Shown here: piece after piece, positions 44,674-53,950 of the stretch
Layout of the letters: each line of letters starts with the position of its first letter
Numbering within the stretch: the first letter of the stretch is position 1
Notes under the pieces: generated by a model
What the model saw: only the letters and a program-made list of their open reading frames with translations
Databases searched by the model: none
What the model was told of the DNA's origin: nothing
Translations under genes and position numbers: made by a program
Assembly: GCF_029051685.1 (NCBI RefSeq)
Contig: NZ_JAACFT010000022.1
Coordinates: forward strand, 62,001-126,000
Length of the DNA stretch: 64,000 nt
Reading direction: 5' to 3'
Source of the DNA: Bradyrhizobium sp. CSA207
GTDB lineage: Bacteria > Pseudomonadota > Alphaproteobacteria > Rhizobiales > Xanthobacteraceae

Positions 44674-45018
44674 TTGGTCGCCAAAGAAGCGTGTAAGGAA
44701 CCGTGGCGCTACTCGGCCGCAGGCATCAGCATTGCGCTGCGGGTGACGCCGCGCGGCGGCCGCGACGATATCGACGGGATCGAACAGTTGGCCGATGGCC
44801 GCAGCGTGCTCAAGGTGAGGGTGCGCGCCATCGCCGATGGCGGCGAGGCCAATAAGGCGGTCCTGGTGCTGCTGGCGAAATCGCTCCGCGTACCCAAGGC
44901 CAGCGTGAAGCTGCTGTCGGGGGCGACCTCGCGGCTGAAGCAGATCGCGGTCGACGGCGATCCGGCGCGGCTCGGCGAGGCCCTGCGCCAGCTCGCCTCG
45001 GCCAGACCTAAGACCTAA
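44674..45018 (+). CDS. DUF167/YggU family protein
   Basis: 114 residues from TTG 44674, with GGAG 5 bases before it. Landmarks of the family are VTPRGGRDDI, LKVRVRAIADGGEANKAVLVLLAKSL and VKLLSGATSRLKQI. A small cytosolic alpha/beta protein of unknown function. It lies between yggT and folD with 9-15 base gaps, so translation of the three is probably linked. Confidence 0.92.
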   Translation: MVAKEACKEPWRYSAAGISIALRVTPRGGRDDIDGIEQLADGRSVLKVRVRAIADGGEANKAVLVLLAKSLRVPKASVKLLSGATSRLKQIAVDGDPARLGEALRQLASARPKT

Positions 45019-45027
45019 GGAACGGAC

Positions 45028-45912
45028 ATGACAGCCAAGATCATCGACGGGAAAGTCATTGCCGCGGAACTGCGTGCCTGTGTCGCCGACGAAGTCGCCC
45101 GCATCAAGCGCGAGCACAATCTGATACCGGGCCTGGCTGTGGTCCTGGTCGGCAACGACCCCGCCAGCGAGGTGTATGTCCGCTCAAAACAAACCCAGAC
45201 CCGGGCGGCCGGCATGGCCTCGTTCGAGCACAAGCTGCCGGCCGATGTCTCGCAGGCCGAACTGCTGGCGCTGGTCGCAAAGCTCAACCGCGATCCCGCC
45301 GTGCACGGCATTCTGGTGCAACTGCCGCTGCCGAAGAGCCTCAACACCGAGGCCGTCATCAATGCCATCGACCCGGCCAAGGACGTCGACGGCCTGCATC
45401 CGAACAACGCCGGCCGCCTCGCCGGTGGTTTCGAGGCGTTGTCACCCTGCACCCCGCTCGGCTGCATCATCCTGACCAAGAGCGTGCATGCTTCGCTTGC
45501 AGGCATGAACGCCATCGTCATCGGCCGCTCCAATCTGGTCGGCCGCCCGCTGGTACAACTGCTGCTGAACGAGAACGCCACGGTGACGATCGCCCATTCG
45601 CGCTCGCGCGATCTGCCCGGGCTCGTGAAGCGCGCAGATCTGGTCTATGCCGCCGTCGGCAAGCCCGAGATGGTGCGCGGCGACTGGCTGAAGCCGGGCG
45701 CTACCGTGATCGACGTCGGCATCAACCGCATTCCGAAGGATGACGGCAAGACACGGTTGGTCGGCGACGTTGCCTATCAGGAAGCGCTCGGCGTTGCCGG
45801 CGCGATCACACCGGTGCCGGGGGGCGTTGGCCAGATGACTGTCGCCTGCCTGCTGGTGAACACGCTCCGCGCCGCCTGCGCGATCGCCGGCCTGCCGAAG
45901 CCGGCGGTGTGA
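45028..45912 (+). CDS. folD: Bifunctional methylenetetrahydrofolate dehydrogenase/cyclohydrolase
   Basis: 294 residues, complete. Active-site motifs: VYVRSKQTQTRAAG with catalytic Lys, VQLPLPK, DVDGLHPNNAGRL, the NADP-binding GRSNLVGRPLVQLLL, and the C-terminal TPVPGGVGQMT. It interconverts 5,10-methylene-THF and 10-formyl-THF, supplying the formyl donor that PurH (12408-14000) uses. Last gene of the yggT-DUF167-folD set. Confidence 0.98.
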   Translation: MTAKIIDGKVIAAELRACVADEVARIKREHNLIPGLAVVLVGNDPASEVYVRSKQTQTRAAGMASFEHKLPADVSQAELLALVAKLNRDPAVHGILVQLPLPKSLNTEAVINAIDPAKDVDGLHPNNAGRLAGGFEALSPCTPLGCIILTKSVHASLAGMNAIVIGRSNLVGRPLVQLLLNENATVTIAHSRSRDLPGLVKRADLVYAAVGKPEMVRGDWLKPGATVIDVGINRIPKDDGKTRLVGDVAYQEALGVAGAITPVPGGVGQMTVACLLVNTLRAACAIAGLPKPAV

Positions 45913-45918
45913 CGGGTG

Positions 45919-45962
45919 TCATTCATTCCAGGTTCGCGCTGACGCGCGCCCCGGAATGACGA
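45919..45962. repeat. Short inverted repeat (TCATTCC...GGAATGA)
   Basis: GTCATTCATTCCAGG and CCCCGGAATGAC pair around a GC-rich loop. It separates convergent folD and ppa and may stop both transcripts. Related arms occur at 61181-61310. Confidence 0.7.
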
Positions 45963-45968
45963 CTACGT

Positions 45969-46505
45969 TTACGCCTTCTTCTTTTTCGCGCGCTCGATAC
46001 CGTCGAGGATCAATTTTTGCGCTTCCTCGGGGCCGCCCCAGCGCAAGATCTTCACCCACTTGCCCTTCTCGAGATCCTTATAGTGCTCGAAAAAGTGCTG
46101 GATCTGCTGCAGCGTGATGTCCGGCAGGTCGCTATAGGTCTTCACCTTGTCGTAGCGCTGCGTCAGCTTCGACGACGGCACTGCCAAAATCTTCTCGTCG
46201 CCGCCGGCTTCGTCTTCCATCATCAGCACGCCGACCGGACGCACGCTCATGACGGCGCCGGGGATAATGGCGCGAGTGTTGATGATCAGCACGTCGCAGG
46301 GGTCGCCATCGTCGGACAGCGTGTGCGGAATGAAGCCGTAGTTACCGGGGTAGCGCATCGGCGTGTAGAGGAAGCGGTCGACCACCAGAGTGCCGGCTTC
46401 CTTGTCCATCTCGTATTTGATCGGTTCGCCACCCACCGGCACTTCGATGATGACATTGACGTCGTGTGGCGGGCTGGTCCCGATCGAGATCGCATCGATA
46501 CGCAT
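45969..46505 (-). CDS. ppa: Inorganic pyrophosphatase (family I)
   Basis: 178 residues, typical for bacterial family I. Active-site residues appear in VPVGGEPIKYEMDKEAG, RFLYTPMRYPGNYGFIP and the DDGDPCDVL metal motif, plus the late KDLEKGKWVKI segment. Cytosolic hydrolysis of PPi to phosphate. A repeat of the TACGCGGGCTTG kind lies upstream. Confidence 0.98.
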   Translation of the reverse strand: MRIDAISIGTSPPHDVNVIIEVPVGGEPIKYEMDKEAGTLVVDRFLYTPMRYPGNYGFIPHTLSDDGDPCDVLIINTRAIIPGAVMSVRPVGVLMMEDEAGGDEKILAVPSSKLTQRYDKVKTYSDLPDITLQQIQHFFEHYKDLEKGKWVKILRWGGPEEAQKLILDGIERAKKKKA

Positions 46506-46558
46506 TCAAGGCTCCGTTGTTGCCGAGGTGAAATCGCGCCCGGCAGCGATTTGGCACC

Positions 46559-46590
46559 GTCATACGCGGGCTTGGCCCGCCTATCCATCG
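46559..46590. repeat. Small dyad of the CGTCATACGCGGGC type
   Basis: GCGGGC TT GGCCCGC is a compact dyad inside CGTCATACGCGGGC...CTATCCATCG, just upstream of ppa on its leader side. Confidence 0.5.
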
Positions 46591-46681
46591 TGTTTTTGTG
46601 AAATAATGAATCCAGCGATCACCGGCTCAAAAGGCAACGGTATCGACGGAAGGGGAGCGCTGCCGCTAACCTTTCAGCAGG

Positions 46682-47191
46682 TCAATTAGTCCAAGCGAAG
46701 GCAACCTTGTCGAGCGACTTCGGCCCGAATCGCTCCGAGGAGCGCGCCACCATGCGGCCGCCAAGCGCCCGGTAAAACTCCGTCGCCGGATCGTTATCGG
46801 ACAGCGCCCACACCACCATGCTCTTCAGATTGCTCTGCATGAGGTCGCGGCGGGCGGCGGTGAACAGGCGACGGCCGAAGCCGAGCCCCTGGAACTCCGG
46901 GCGCAGGTAAAGCTCGTAGATCTCGCCGTCGAAGTGCAGGCTGCGGGCGCGGTTGCGACCGTAATTGGCATAGCCCGCGATCTTGTCGCCGAACACCAGC
47001 ACGCTGACGCGGCTGCCCTTGCGGATCGCGCTGTCCCACCATTGCGGGCCGCGGCGGTTGATCAGCTTTTCCAGCTCGCCACCGGGAATGATGCCCTGAT
47101 AGGCCGATCGCCAGGCTTCGTCATGGGTCGACGCCACCGCAGTTGCGTCTGCAGCTTTGGCCGGCCGGACCTCGATCAGGGTTGTGCTCAT
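46682..47191 (-). CDS. GNAT family N-acetyltransferase
   Basis: 169 residues from ATG 47191. The acetyl-CoA site is in YELYLRPEFQGLGFGRRLFTAA (Q/RxxGxG/A), preceded by a beta strand with IAGYANYGRNR, and followed by VVWALSDNDPATEFYRALGGR, the closing strand-helix pair. Substrate unknown. Divergent from the alpha/beta hydrolase. Confidence 0.92.
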   Translation of the reverse strand: MSTTLIEVRPAKAADATAVASTHDEAWRSAYQGIIPGGELEKLINRRGPQWWDSAIRKGSRVSVLVFGDKIAGYANYGRNRARSLHFDGEIYELYLRPEFQGLGFGRRLFTAARRDLMQSNLKSMVVWALSDNDPATEFYRALGGRMVARSSERFGPKSLDKVAFAWTN

Positions 47192-47455
47192 GGACGCAAT
47201 CAAATCAAGTCGCCGCGCCGGCGGCAAGACCTATCGTTAATTATCGGTTAACCTGTGGACTTTCTGCATCAGTATTCTAGCCATGTTGTACCGAAAGAGG
47301 ACAAGACGCTGCCTCGAACGGCAACGGCGTGCCACGCGTCGGTGCAAAACTGCCTCGCGGCACGAATGGACGGCAATGGCACCGCAAAAAGTCCGCCCAG
47401 AATGATTCGTTCCTACTGGTCTGCCCCCGCCATCTGTGTTCGCCTTCGGCCATTC

Positions 47456-48346
47456 ATGCGGCTCTCCAACATCCTCGCGCTTCTGCCTTTGCTGGCCCTG
47501 CTGACTGCGCCGCCTCTGTGCGCTCAAGTCACGCTGGGCTCGTCAGGAGCGGAGGGCGAGCCGTTTCGCCGCCAGCAATGGCGCGTGCCGTCGCCGGATA
47601 CCGACATTGCCGCGCATGCCCTGCTGTTTCGTCCGCCCGGCACGGGTCCGTTTCGGCTCGCGGTCATTGCGCACGCCACCACGCAGAACGTACTGCGTCG
47701 TGCGCAAATGCCGCCGCCGGAATACCGCGCGCTCGTCGCGTATCTCATCGCGCGCGGCTTCGCCGTGCTGGTGCCGGAACGGCTCGGCCACGGCGCGACC
47801 GGCGGTCGCTATCTCGAGGACCAGGGTGGCTGTGACGAGGCAGACTATGCGCGCTCCGGCCGCGCAACCGCGGAGGAAATTTCACTTGCGCTGGACTATT
47901 TGCGAAAGCAGGATTTCGTCCGCAACGATACGGCGATCGTGCTCGGCCATTCTGCCGGCGGCTGGGGCGCGCTGGCGCTCGCGAATGGCGATCCGAAGAT
48001 CGTTTCCGCGATCATCGCATTTGCGCCGGGGCGCGGCGGCCACGCCAACGATGAACCGAACCGGATCTGCGCGCCGGACACGCTCATTGCGGCTGCAGCC
48101 GAATTCGGCAAGGCGGCGCGCATTCCCGTGACATGGCGCGTTGCCGCCAATGACAGCTATTTTGCACCGGCGTTCTCGCGGGCGTTGGCAGACGCGTTTC
48201 GTGGCGGTGGCGGCAAGGTCGATTTCCGCACGCTGCCCGCTATAGGCAGCGAGGGCCACTGGATGATCGAAACCGAAGCCGGCGTCAAAGCCGCCGGCAA
48301 CGAACTCGACGGTGCGTTGAAGCCGCGGGCAGGCGGCAAGCCATGA
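47456..48346 (+). CDS. Secreted alpha/beta hydrolase (dienelactone hydrolase-like)
   Basis: 296 residues from ATG 47456, where a signal peptide begins (LSNILALLPLLALLTAPPLCAQ); ATG 47402 is an alternative start. The hydrolase has the elbow LGHSAGGWGA (Ser about 165), an oxyanion AHATT region, and a late His in GSEGHWMIETEAG with Asp of VAANDSYF, completing the triad. A periplasmic esterase or peptidase-like role is likely, substrate unknown. The DCC protein follows 63 bases later. Confidence 0.85.
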   Translation: MRLSNILALLPLLALLTAPPLCAQVTLGSSGAEGEPFRRQQWRVPSPDTDIAAHALLFRPPGTGPFRLAVIAHATTQNVLRRAQMPPPEYRALVAYLIARGFAVLVPERLGHGATGGRYLEDQGGCDEADYARSGRATAEEISLALDYLRKQDFVRNDTAIVLGHSAGGWGALALANGDPKIVSAIIAFAPGRGGHANDEPNRICAPDTLIAAAAEFGKAARIPVTWRVAANDSYFAPAFSRALADAFRGGGGKVDFRTLPAIGSEGHWMIETEAGVKAAGNELDGALKPRAGGKP

Positions 48347-48409
48347 CCATCACGATGAGCACAGCCTGGTGGATGTGCTGGTCGCCCTCCTGATGCTGGA
48401 CAACCGCTG

Positions 48410-48817
48410 ATGCAAAAATGGCCCGACGATGACGTGATTCTGTTCGATGGCGTCTGCATCTTCTGTTCGCGCTGGGTCCGCTTCGTCGCGCAGCGCGATG
48501 CTTCAAAGCGGTTTCGTTTCACGCCGATTCAATCGGATTATGGCACCCGGCTCGCACGCACGTTCGGCATCGATCCCGATGATCCCGACACCAATGCGGT
48601 GATCCATGGCGGGGAGGTGTTCTTGAAATCAGACGCTGCGCTGACGGTGCTGTCGCAACTGCCGGGATGGGGCTGGGTGCGCACGTTGTTCGCCGTGCCA
48701 AAACCGCTGCGGAATGCGGTCTACAATCTCGTTGCGCGCAACCGCTACCGCATCTTTGGGAAATACGATACGTGCTTCGTGCCTGATGCCGACTTGCGGG
48801 CGCGGGTGATCGAATGA
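48410..48817 (+). CDS. DCC-family thiol-disulfide oxidoreductase-like protein (DUF393)
   Basis: 135 residues with the founding DxxCxxC motif near the start (FDGVCIFCSRWVRFV, Cys about 16 and 19), a thioredoxin-like body, and VFLKSDAALTVLSQLPGW. Members are predicted redox proteins, but substrates are unknown. Follows the secreted hydrolase, probably in the same transcript. Confidence 0.92.
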   Translation: MQKWPDDDVILFDGVCIFCSRWVRFVAQRDASKRFRFTPIQSDYGTRLARTFGIDPDDPDTNAVIHGGEVFLKSDAALTVLSQLPGWGWVRTLFAVPKPLRNAVYNLVARNRYRIFGKYDTCFVPDADLRARVIE

Positions 48818-48820
48818 TTC

Positions 48821-48934
48821 GTCATTGCGAGCCAACGGGTCCGCGCAAAGCGCGGCCCGATGACAGGCTCCGCGAAGCAATTCAGGATCTTTCCGCGGTG
48901 ACAGCCTGGATTGCTTCGCTGCGCCCGCAATGAC
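48821..48934. repeat. GTCATTGCGAGC inverted repeat, full copy
   Basis: GTCATTGCGAGC at the left and GCGCCCGCAATGAC at the right are inverse copies; the middle holds CGCGCAAAGCGCGG and GCGAAGCAAT...ATTGCTTCGC dyads. A half copy is at 6761-6790. Confidence 0.8.
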
Positions 48935-48945
48935 GGAGTTTGCGG

Positions 48946-50193
48946 TTAAATCCTGCTCAGAGCCGCTAGCACTTCCTTCGCTGCCCGCTCGCCGCTGTCC
49001 CGCGCACCATGCGCCGTCGTGAAAAAATTCGGCGACGTCGCCTCTCCTGCGAAGAACAGTCGTTCATCGACCGGAGCTGCCAACGCTGCACGATCTCCCG
49101 CATGCCCCGGCAGTGCATGCGAATACGAGCCTCGGGCGAAAGGATCCTGCGCCCAGCGCGACTCGTACAGCGGCTTCAGCTTGCGCCTGATGTCGCTGCC
49201 GAGAAGATCTGCGATCTCGTCGATGCTTTGCGCGGCGATCGCGCCGTCGCCGGCGTCTTCCAGATCGCGAGCAAAGCTGCCGCCGAAAAAGCCTTCGATG
49301 CACGGCTGGCCGAACGGGCGGATGTGATAGGTGCCCATCGCGGTACGCATGGTGGCGCCGCGCAAATTGCCTTCCTTCGGAAAGGCGTCCGCATCGGCGA
49401 GCGCCAGCGTCACCTTGTCGTCGACGCCGAGCGGCAGGCCGCCCGCGGCATCGACCTTGGCGGGGAGTTGCGGCGAGAAGCGGATCGCTTCGTCGGCGAT
49501 CAAATTGGTCGGCACGGTCACGATCACCTTGTCCGCAGCCAGCGTGCCCAGCGATGTCTCGAGGCGGATGCGCTTGCCGGCATGATCGATCAGCGTGACG
49601 TTGCAGCTCAGTGCCACCGGACAGTTTTCGCCATAGGCTGCGACCAGCGCGCCATAGCCGCGGCGGATGCGCCAGTTGAGGTTGCTGTCCTCATAGGCGT
49701 CCCAATCCAGCGTCGACATGTCCTTCAGTTCGCAGCCATTGATGTAGGTCGAGATCGCGTCGATCATGGGGTTCCAGCGATTGCCGGGCTCGAGGCTTTG
49801 GCTCGCGGGCGCGTCTTCGCCCTTTTGCGCAACCTCCCAAAGACGCTGATAGAACGCGTCCATCGCACCCATGAAATCGTCGCGGTCGCTTTGCGGAAAT
49901 ACATTTCCAAAGGCGCGTTCGCGCCAGGGCGGCAGGTCCGTGTTGACCTCGAAATCGAGCTCTCTGGCGATCGAGACGAAGGAGTTCTTGTCCGACGAAT
50001 GCAGCCAGCCGCAACCGACGTCGAAGATCACCTCGGGTGAAGCCTGCACGGTCCAAGCCCGGCCGCCGATGCGATTGCGCGCTTCCAGCACGATCACCGA
50101 GAGGCCCGACCCGCGTAGCGCGTGCGCAGCGCCGAGGCCCGCAGCACCGGCGCCGATGATCGCGACGTCGACGGAAGAGGGAAGGGAGCTCAT
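48946..50193 (-). CDS. Flavin-containing amine oxidase-family oxidoreductase
   Basis: 415 residues. FAD-binding dinucleotide motif VAIIGAGAAGLGAAHALRGSG and LEARNRIGGRAWT at the N-terminus; the C-terminal LFFAGEATSPNFFTTAHGARDSGERAA is the second FAD contact. GVDDKVTLAL carries the Lys that amine oxidases place near the flavin. The substrate (amine, amino acid or other) cannot be predicted. Cytosolic, no signal. Confidence 0.88.
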   Translation of the reverse strand: MSSLPSSVDVAIIGAGAAGLGAAHALRGSGLSVIVLEARNRIGGRAWTVQASPEVIFDVGCGWLHSSDKNSFVSIARELDFEVNTDLPPWRERAFGNVFPQSDRDDFMGAMDAFYQRLWEVAQKGEDAPASQSLEPGNRWNPMIDAISTYINGCELKDMSTLDWDAYEDSNLNWRIRRGYGALVAAYGENCPVALSCNVTLIDHAGKRIRLETSLGTLAADKVIVTVPTNLIADEAIRFSPQLPAKVDAAGGLPLGVDDKVTLALADADAFPKEGNLRGATMRTAMGTYHIRPFGQPCIEGFFGGSFARDLEDAGDGAIAAQSIDEIADLLGSDIRRKLKPLYESRWAQDPFARGSYSHALPGHAGDRAALAAPVDERLFFAGEATSPNFFTTAHGARDSGERAAKEVLAALSRI

Positions 50194-50267
50194 GGGCGGG
50201 CTCTAATATGTTCGCCGGAGCGGCAGAAGATACGGCGGGTGGCGGGACGCGGGGTCAGCTGTAGAGC

Positions 50268-50870
50268 CTACCCTTTCCTCACATCGCCCGCCTCGGCCTC
50301 GCTCGCCTCCAGCGACACCGGTGCGAGGTGGTAGCGCTTGGTCAGCGGCATCTGCGCGATGGCGAAGACCATCGTCAGCGGCGTCACGCCGAACACCTTG
50401 AAGTTTACCCAGAAGTCCGTGCTCTGGGTGCGCCAGACGATCTCGTTCAGCACTGCCATGCCCGCGAAGAACAGCGCCCATCGCAGGGTGAGGATGCGCC
50501 AGCCCTGGGGCGTCAGATTGAACATCTGGTCGAACATTACGGCGATGAAGGAGCGGCCGAACAGCAGCCCGCCGCCGAGGATCGCCGCAAACAGGGCGTA
50601 GATAATGGTCGGCTTGACCTTGATGAAGGTCTCGTCGTGAAGCACCAGGGTCAGCGTGCCGAACACCAGCACGATGACGCCGGTCACGATCGCCATGATC
50701 GGCACGTGGCGTGTCACCACATAGGAGGCGATCATCGCAGCGACGATCGCGACCATGAAGGCGCCGGTCGCGGCGAAAAGGTTGAACTTCGCATTCACGA
50801 AGAAGAAGACGAGTAGCGGACCGAGCTCGGTCGCAAGCTTGAACAGTGGATGTGGCTGGGTCTTGTCCAT
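50268..50870 (-). CDS. yciB: Inner-membrane septation protein A
   Basis: 200 residues from ATG 50870, a six-helix membrane protein. Family markers are ATELGPLLVFFFVNAKF at the N-terminus, FIKVKPTIIYALFAAILGGGLLFGRSFI, and LRWALFFAGMAVLNEIVWR. YciB/IspZ affects septation and membrane integrity. It lies downstream of ftsY on the same strand, with a repeat between them. Confidence 0.95.
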   Translation of the reverse strand: MDKTQPHPLFKLATELGPLLVFFFVNAKFNLFAATGAFMVAIVAAMIASYVVTRHVPIMAIVTGVIVLVFGTLTLVLHDETFIKVKPTIIYALFAAILGGGLLFGRSFIAVMFDQMFNLTPQGWRILTLRWALFFAGMAVLNEIVWRTQSTDFWVNFKVFGVTPLTMVFAIAQMPLTKRYHLAPVSLEASEAEAGDVRKG

Positions 50871-50890
50871 TCTCTTCCATCTCTTCATCC

Positions 50891-50993
50891 CATCCTTCGA
50901 GACGACCGCTTCGCGGTCTCCTCAGGATGAGGACCTCACATGTGGCACGGCCTCATCCTGAGGCGCGCCTGCGGCGCGTCTCGAAGGACGAGG
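50891..50993. repeat. CATCCTGAGG/TCGAAGGA repeat, copy 1
   Basis: CATCCTTCGAGACG...CTCAGGATGAGG and CCTCATCCTGAGG...CGTCTCGAAGGACGAGG face each other. The second copy is at 63718-63823. It lies between ftsY and yciB. Confidence 0.8.
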
Positions 50994-51938
50994 CTATTCG
51001 ATTCCGGCAATGGCGCGGGCGAAATCGCGCGCGGTGAACGGCGCGAGATCGTCGACGCCTTCGCCGACGCCGATGAAGTGCACCGGCAGTTTGAATTTTT
51101 CCGCGAGCGCCACCAGGATGCCGCCGCGCGCGGTGCCGTCGAGCTTCGTCATCACCAGGCCAGTGACGCCGGCGGTGCGATGGAAAGCCTCGACCTGCGA
51201 CAGCGCGTTCTGTCCGACGGTGGCATCCAGCACCAGCAACACCGCATGCGGCGCCGCCGCGTCCACCTTCCGGATGACGCGCACGACCTTTTCGAGCTCG
51301 TTCATCAGCTCGGACTTGTTCTGCAGTCGCCCCGCGGTGTCGATCAAGAGCACATCGATGTTCTGCTCCTTTGCCGCCGTCAGCGCATTGAAGGCGAGGC
51401 TTGCCGAGTCCGAGCCCTGCGCCCCGGCGATGACCGGTGTCTTGGTGCGCTCGCCCCACACTTTGAGCTGCTCGATGGCGGCTGCACGAAACGTGTCGCC
51501 GGCAGCCAGCATCATTTTGCGGCCTTCGGCTGCGAATTTTGCCGAGAGCTTGCCGATGGTGGTGGTCTTGCCGGAGCCGTTGACGCCGACCACGAGGATG
51601 ACGAAAGGCTTTTTCGCCGCATCGATCTCGAGCGGTTTTGCAACCGGCGACAATACCTTCTCGACCTCGGTCGCGACGACGTCCTTGACCTCGTCCGCCG
51701 AGATGGCCTTGTCATAGCGACCGGTGCCGACGGCGTCCGCGATCCGCACCGCGACCTCGGTGCCGAGGTCGGCGCGCAGCAGCACGTCCTCGATGTCGTC
51801 GAGCATGGCGCGGTCGAGCTTGCGCTTGGTGACGAGGTCGGCGACCGCGGTTCCGAGCGAGGACGACGTGCGCTTCAGCCCGTCGGACAGGCGGCGCCAC
51901 CAGCTCAGCTTGGGGGTCTCGGAGGTGGTATCGTTCAT
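50994..51938 (-). CDS. ftsY: Signal recognition particle receptor FtsY
   Basis: 314 residues, without the long acidic N-terminal domain of Escherichia coli, as usual in alphaproteobacteria. NG domain: P-loop GVNGSGKTTTIGKLS, DTFRAAAIEQL, DTAGRLQNK, and LDGTARGGILVALAEKF near the end with TKLDG. GTPase that receives SRP-ribosome complexes at the membrane; its partner ffh is at 59615-61168. Starts only 9 bases from the divergent RluA gene. Confidence 0.98.
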   Translation of the reverse strand: MNDTTSETPKLSWWRRLSDGLKRTSSSLGTAVADLVTKRKLDRAMLDDIEDVLLRADLGTEVAVRIADAVGTGRYDKAISADEVKDVVATEVEKVLSPVAKPLEIDAAKKPFVILVVGVNGSGKTTTIGKLSAKFAAEGRKMMLAAGDTFRAAAIEQLKVWGERTKTPVIAGAQGSDSASLAFNALTAAKEQNIDVLLIDTAGRLQNKSELMNELEKVVRVIRKVDAAAPHAVLLVLDATVGQNALSQVEAFHRTAGVTGLVMTKLDGTARGGILVALAEKFKLPVHFIGVGEGVDDLAPFTARDFARAIAGIE

Positions 51939-51947
51939 GGTGGCGGT

Positions 51948-52700
51948 GTGTTAGCCGTTCCGGCCCGTAAACGAAAGTCTGAACGAAAGCCCTTGCAATT
52001 GCTCGATGTTCCCGAATTGACCGCCGATGAAATTCTGGCGCGCGTGCTCCACCGCGACGGGCTGATGCTCGTCATCGACAAACCGGCGGGCCTGCCGGTA
52101 CATCGCGGTCCCAAGGGCGGGGCGAATCTGGAAGCATCCTTCGACGCCCTGCGTTTCGGCTTGCCGCGGCCGCCGGTGCTAGCCCACCGGCTGGACAAGG
52201 ACACGTCCGGCTGCCTCGTACTCGGCCGCCATCGCAAGGCCACCGCCTCGCTCGGCCTGCTGTTCAAGCACGGCAAGGTCGGCAAAACCTACTGGACCCT
52301 GGTCGAGGGTGGTCCTGCCGAAGACGAAGGCACCATCGACATGCCGCTCGGCCGGCTCAATGCCGAGCGTGGCTGGTGGCAGAAGCCCGATCCGGAGGGG
52401 CAGAAGGCGGTCACCAATTGGAAAGTCATGGGCCGCGGGGCAGGCCTGACCTGGCTCGCCATGGAACCGGTCACGGGGCGGACCCATCAATTGCGGGTGC
52501 ATTCGGCCGCAACTGGATGGCCGATCTTCGGCGATAACATTTACGGCAACGGCCCGCGCTTCGGCGAGCCGCGCCTGCATCTGCATTCCCGTGAGATCGT
52601 GGTGCCGATCTCGAGGAACAAGGAGCCGGTCCGGGTGGTGGCGCCGGCGCCCGCCCACATGCACGAGCGGCTCCGGGCCTGCGGCTGGAACGGGGAATAG
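51948..52700 (+). CDS. RluA-family pseudouridine synthase
   Basis: 250 residues from GTG 51948; the catalytic fold begins at about 25 (DEILARVLHRDGLMLVIDKPAGLPVHRG). The active-site motif is VLAHRLDKDTSGCLVLGR, Asp being catalytic, with MEPVTGRTHQLRVH further on. No S4 domain is seen, so it resembles the RluA/RsuA-like 23S or tRNA synthases of the TruC-like type. It lies within 9 bases of divergent ftsY, so their promoters must overlap coding sequence. Confidence 0.93.
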   Translation: MLAVPARKRKSERKPLQLLDVPELTADEILARVLHRDGLMLVIDKPAGLPVHRGPKGGANLEASFDALRFGLPRPPVLAHRLDKDTSGCLVLGRHRKATASLGLLFKHGKVGKTYWTLVEGGPAEDEGTIDMPLGRLNAERGWWQKPDPEGQKAVTNWKVMGRGAGLTWLAMEPVTGRTHQLRVHSAATGWPIFGDNIYGNGPRFGEPRLHLHSREIVVPISRNKEPVRVVAPAPAHMHERLRACGWNGE

Positions 52701-52804
52701 CGCCGCACCGGCGCGTGGTTTACGAAACCTTCAGTGCTCGTCTCTAATGATAACGGTTGCTTAGAACAAGCTTCCGTCAATCCGCTCAGGACGAGCCGCG
52801 CGTC

Positions 52805-53914
52805 ATGGCCAAGGCCGAGTTATCGATCATCGACGAGGTCGAATCCGCGATCAGGCTTGGCTCGCCGGAAAAGGGCCTCGAAACGGCCCGGCGCGTCACC
52901 GACCTGTTCCTGTCATCCGCCGGAAGCTTCGACGACGAGCAGATCCTGCTATTCGACGACGTGCTCGACCGCCTGATCGGCACCATCGAGCTGCGCGCGA
53001 TCGCCGACATGGGCGCGCGCATTGCGCTGGCCGAAATCAGCGCGCAGCTCGCACCGATCGCCCAGGCGCCGCCATCCGTTATGCGCCGTCTCGCCAACAA
53101 TGACGAGATCCGCATCGCCGGGCCTGTTCTTCAGGAATCCTCGCGCCTTGACGATAGCGAACTGGTGAAGATCGCAAGATCCAAGGGCGAGCCGCATCTG
53201 CTCGCGGTCGCCGGCCGCTGGTGGCTGAAGGAGATCGTCACCGACGCGCTGCTGGCGCGCCGCTATCCGAGCGTCAGCCGGCGGATTGCCGCCAATCCCG
53301 GCGCACGTGTTTCGGGAGCAGGATTTTCCGTCATCGTCGGACAGGCCGAGTCCGATCCGGAACTGGCCGTGAGCGTCGGCGTGCGCGTCGACCTGCCGTC
53401 GGAGCTGCGCCGCCAGCTGCTGCGCTCGGCCACGGATGCCGTTCGCACGCGGCTGCTGTCGCGCGCGCCGCCGCATCTGTTCGAGGAGATCCAAAGCGCC
53501 ATCGCCGCCGTCACCGTCGGTGTCGAGCGCGAGATGTCCGGTGTCCGCGATTTCGAAGGCGCCAAGCGCGCCATCGCAAATCTCAAGGGTGCGGGCCAGC
53601 TCAGCGAAGCGACGCTGCTTGGCTTCGCCACGCAGCGGCGCTATGAAGAGACCGTCGCTGCCTTGGCCGCGCTGTCCGGATCGACCGTCGAGGTCGTTCG
53701 CCCGCTGATGCAGAGCCTGCGCGAGGACGGCCTGCTGGTGCCTTGCCGTGCGGCACTGCTCAGCTGGGAGACGACGACCGCCGTGCTCGAGAGCCGGTTC
53801 GCCACCGGAGCGATGAAGCCGGCCGACCTGGCCAAGGCCCAGGGCAATTTTGACCGCATGACGCCGGAGAACGCACGGCGCACGCTGAGATTCTGGCAGG
53901 TGCGGGCGTCTTAA
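52805..53914 (+). CDS. DUF2336 protein
   Basis: 369 residues from ATG 52805, all helical with HEAT-like repeats (LANNDEIRIAGPVLQESSRL and RWWLKEIVTDALLARR), typical for DUF2336, a family found mainly in alphaproteobacteria and of unknown function. The middle and end carry long amphipathic helices. It is downstream of the RluA-like gene by 104 bases on the same strand, though linkage is uncertain. Confidence 0.88.
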   Translation: MAKAELSIIDEVESAIRLGSPEKGLETARRVTDLFLSSAGSFDDEQILLFDDVLDRLIGTIELRAIADMGARIALAEISAQLAPIAQAPPSVMRRLANNDEIRIAGPVLQESSRLDDSELVKIARSKGEPHLLAVAGRWWLKEIVTDALLARRYPSVSRRIAANPGARVSGAGFSVIVGQAESDPELAVSVGVRVDLPSELRRQLLRSATDAVRTRLLSRAPPHLFEEIQSAIAAVTVGVEREMSGVRDFEGAKRAIANLKGAGQLSEATLLGFATQRRYEETVAALAALSGSTVEVVRPLMQSLREDGLLVPCRAALLSWETTTAVLESRFATGAMKPADLAKAQGNFDRMTPENARRTLRFWQVRAS

Positions 53915-53950
53915 AGTTGGCCGTTTGGTCGACGCCGCGTTCACATACTC

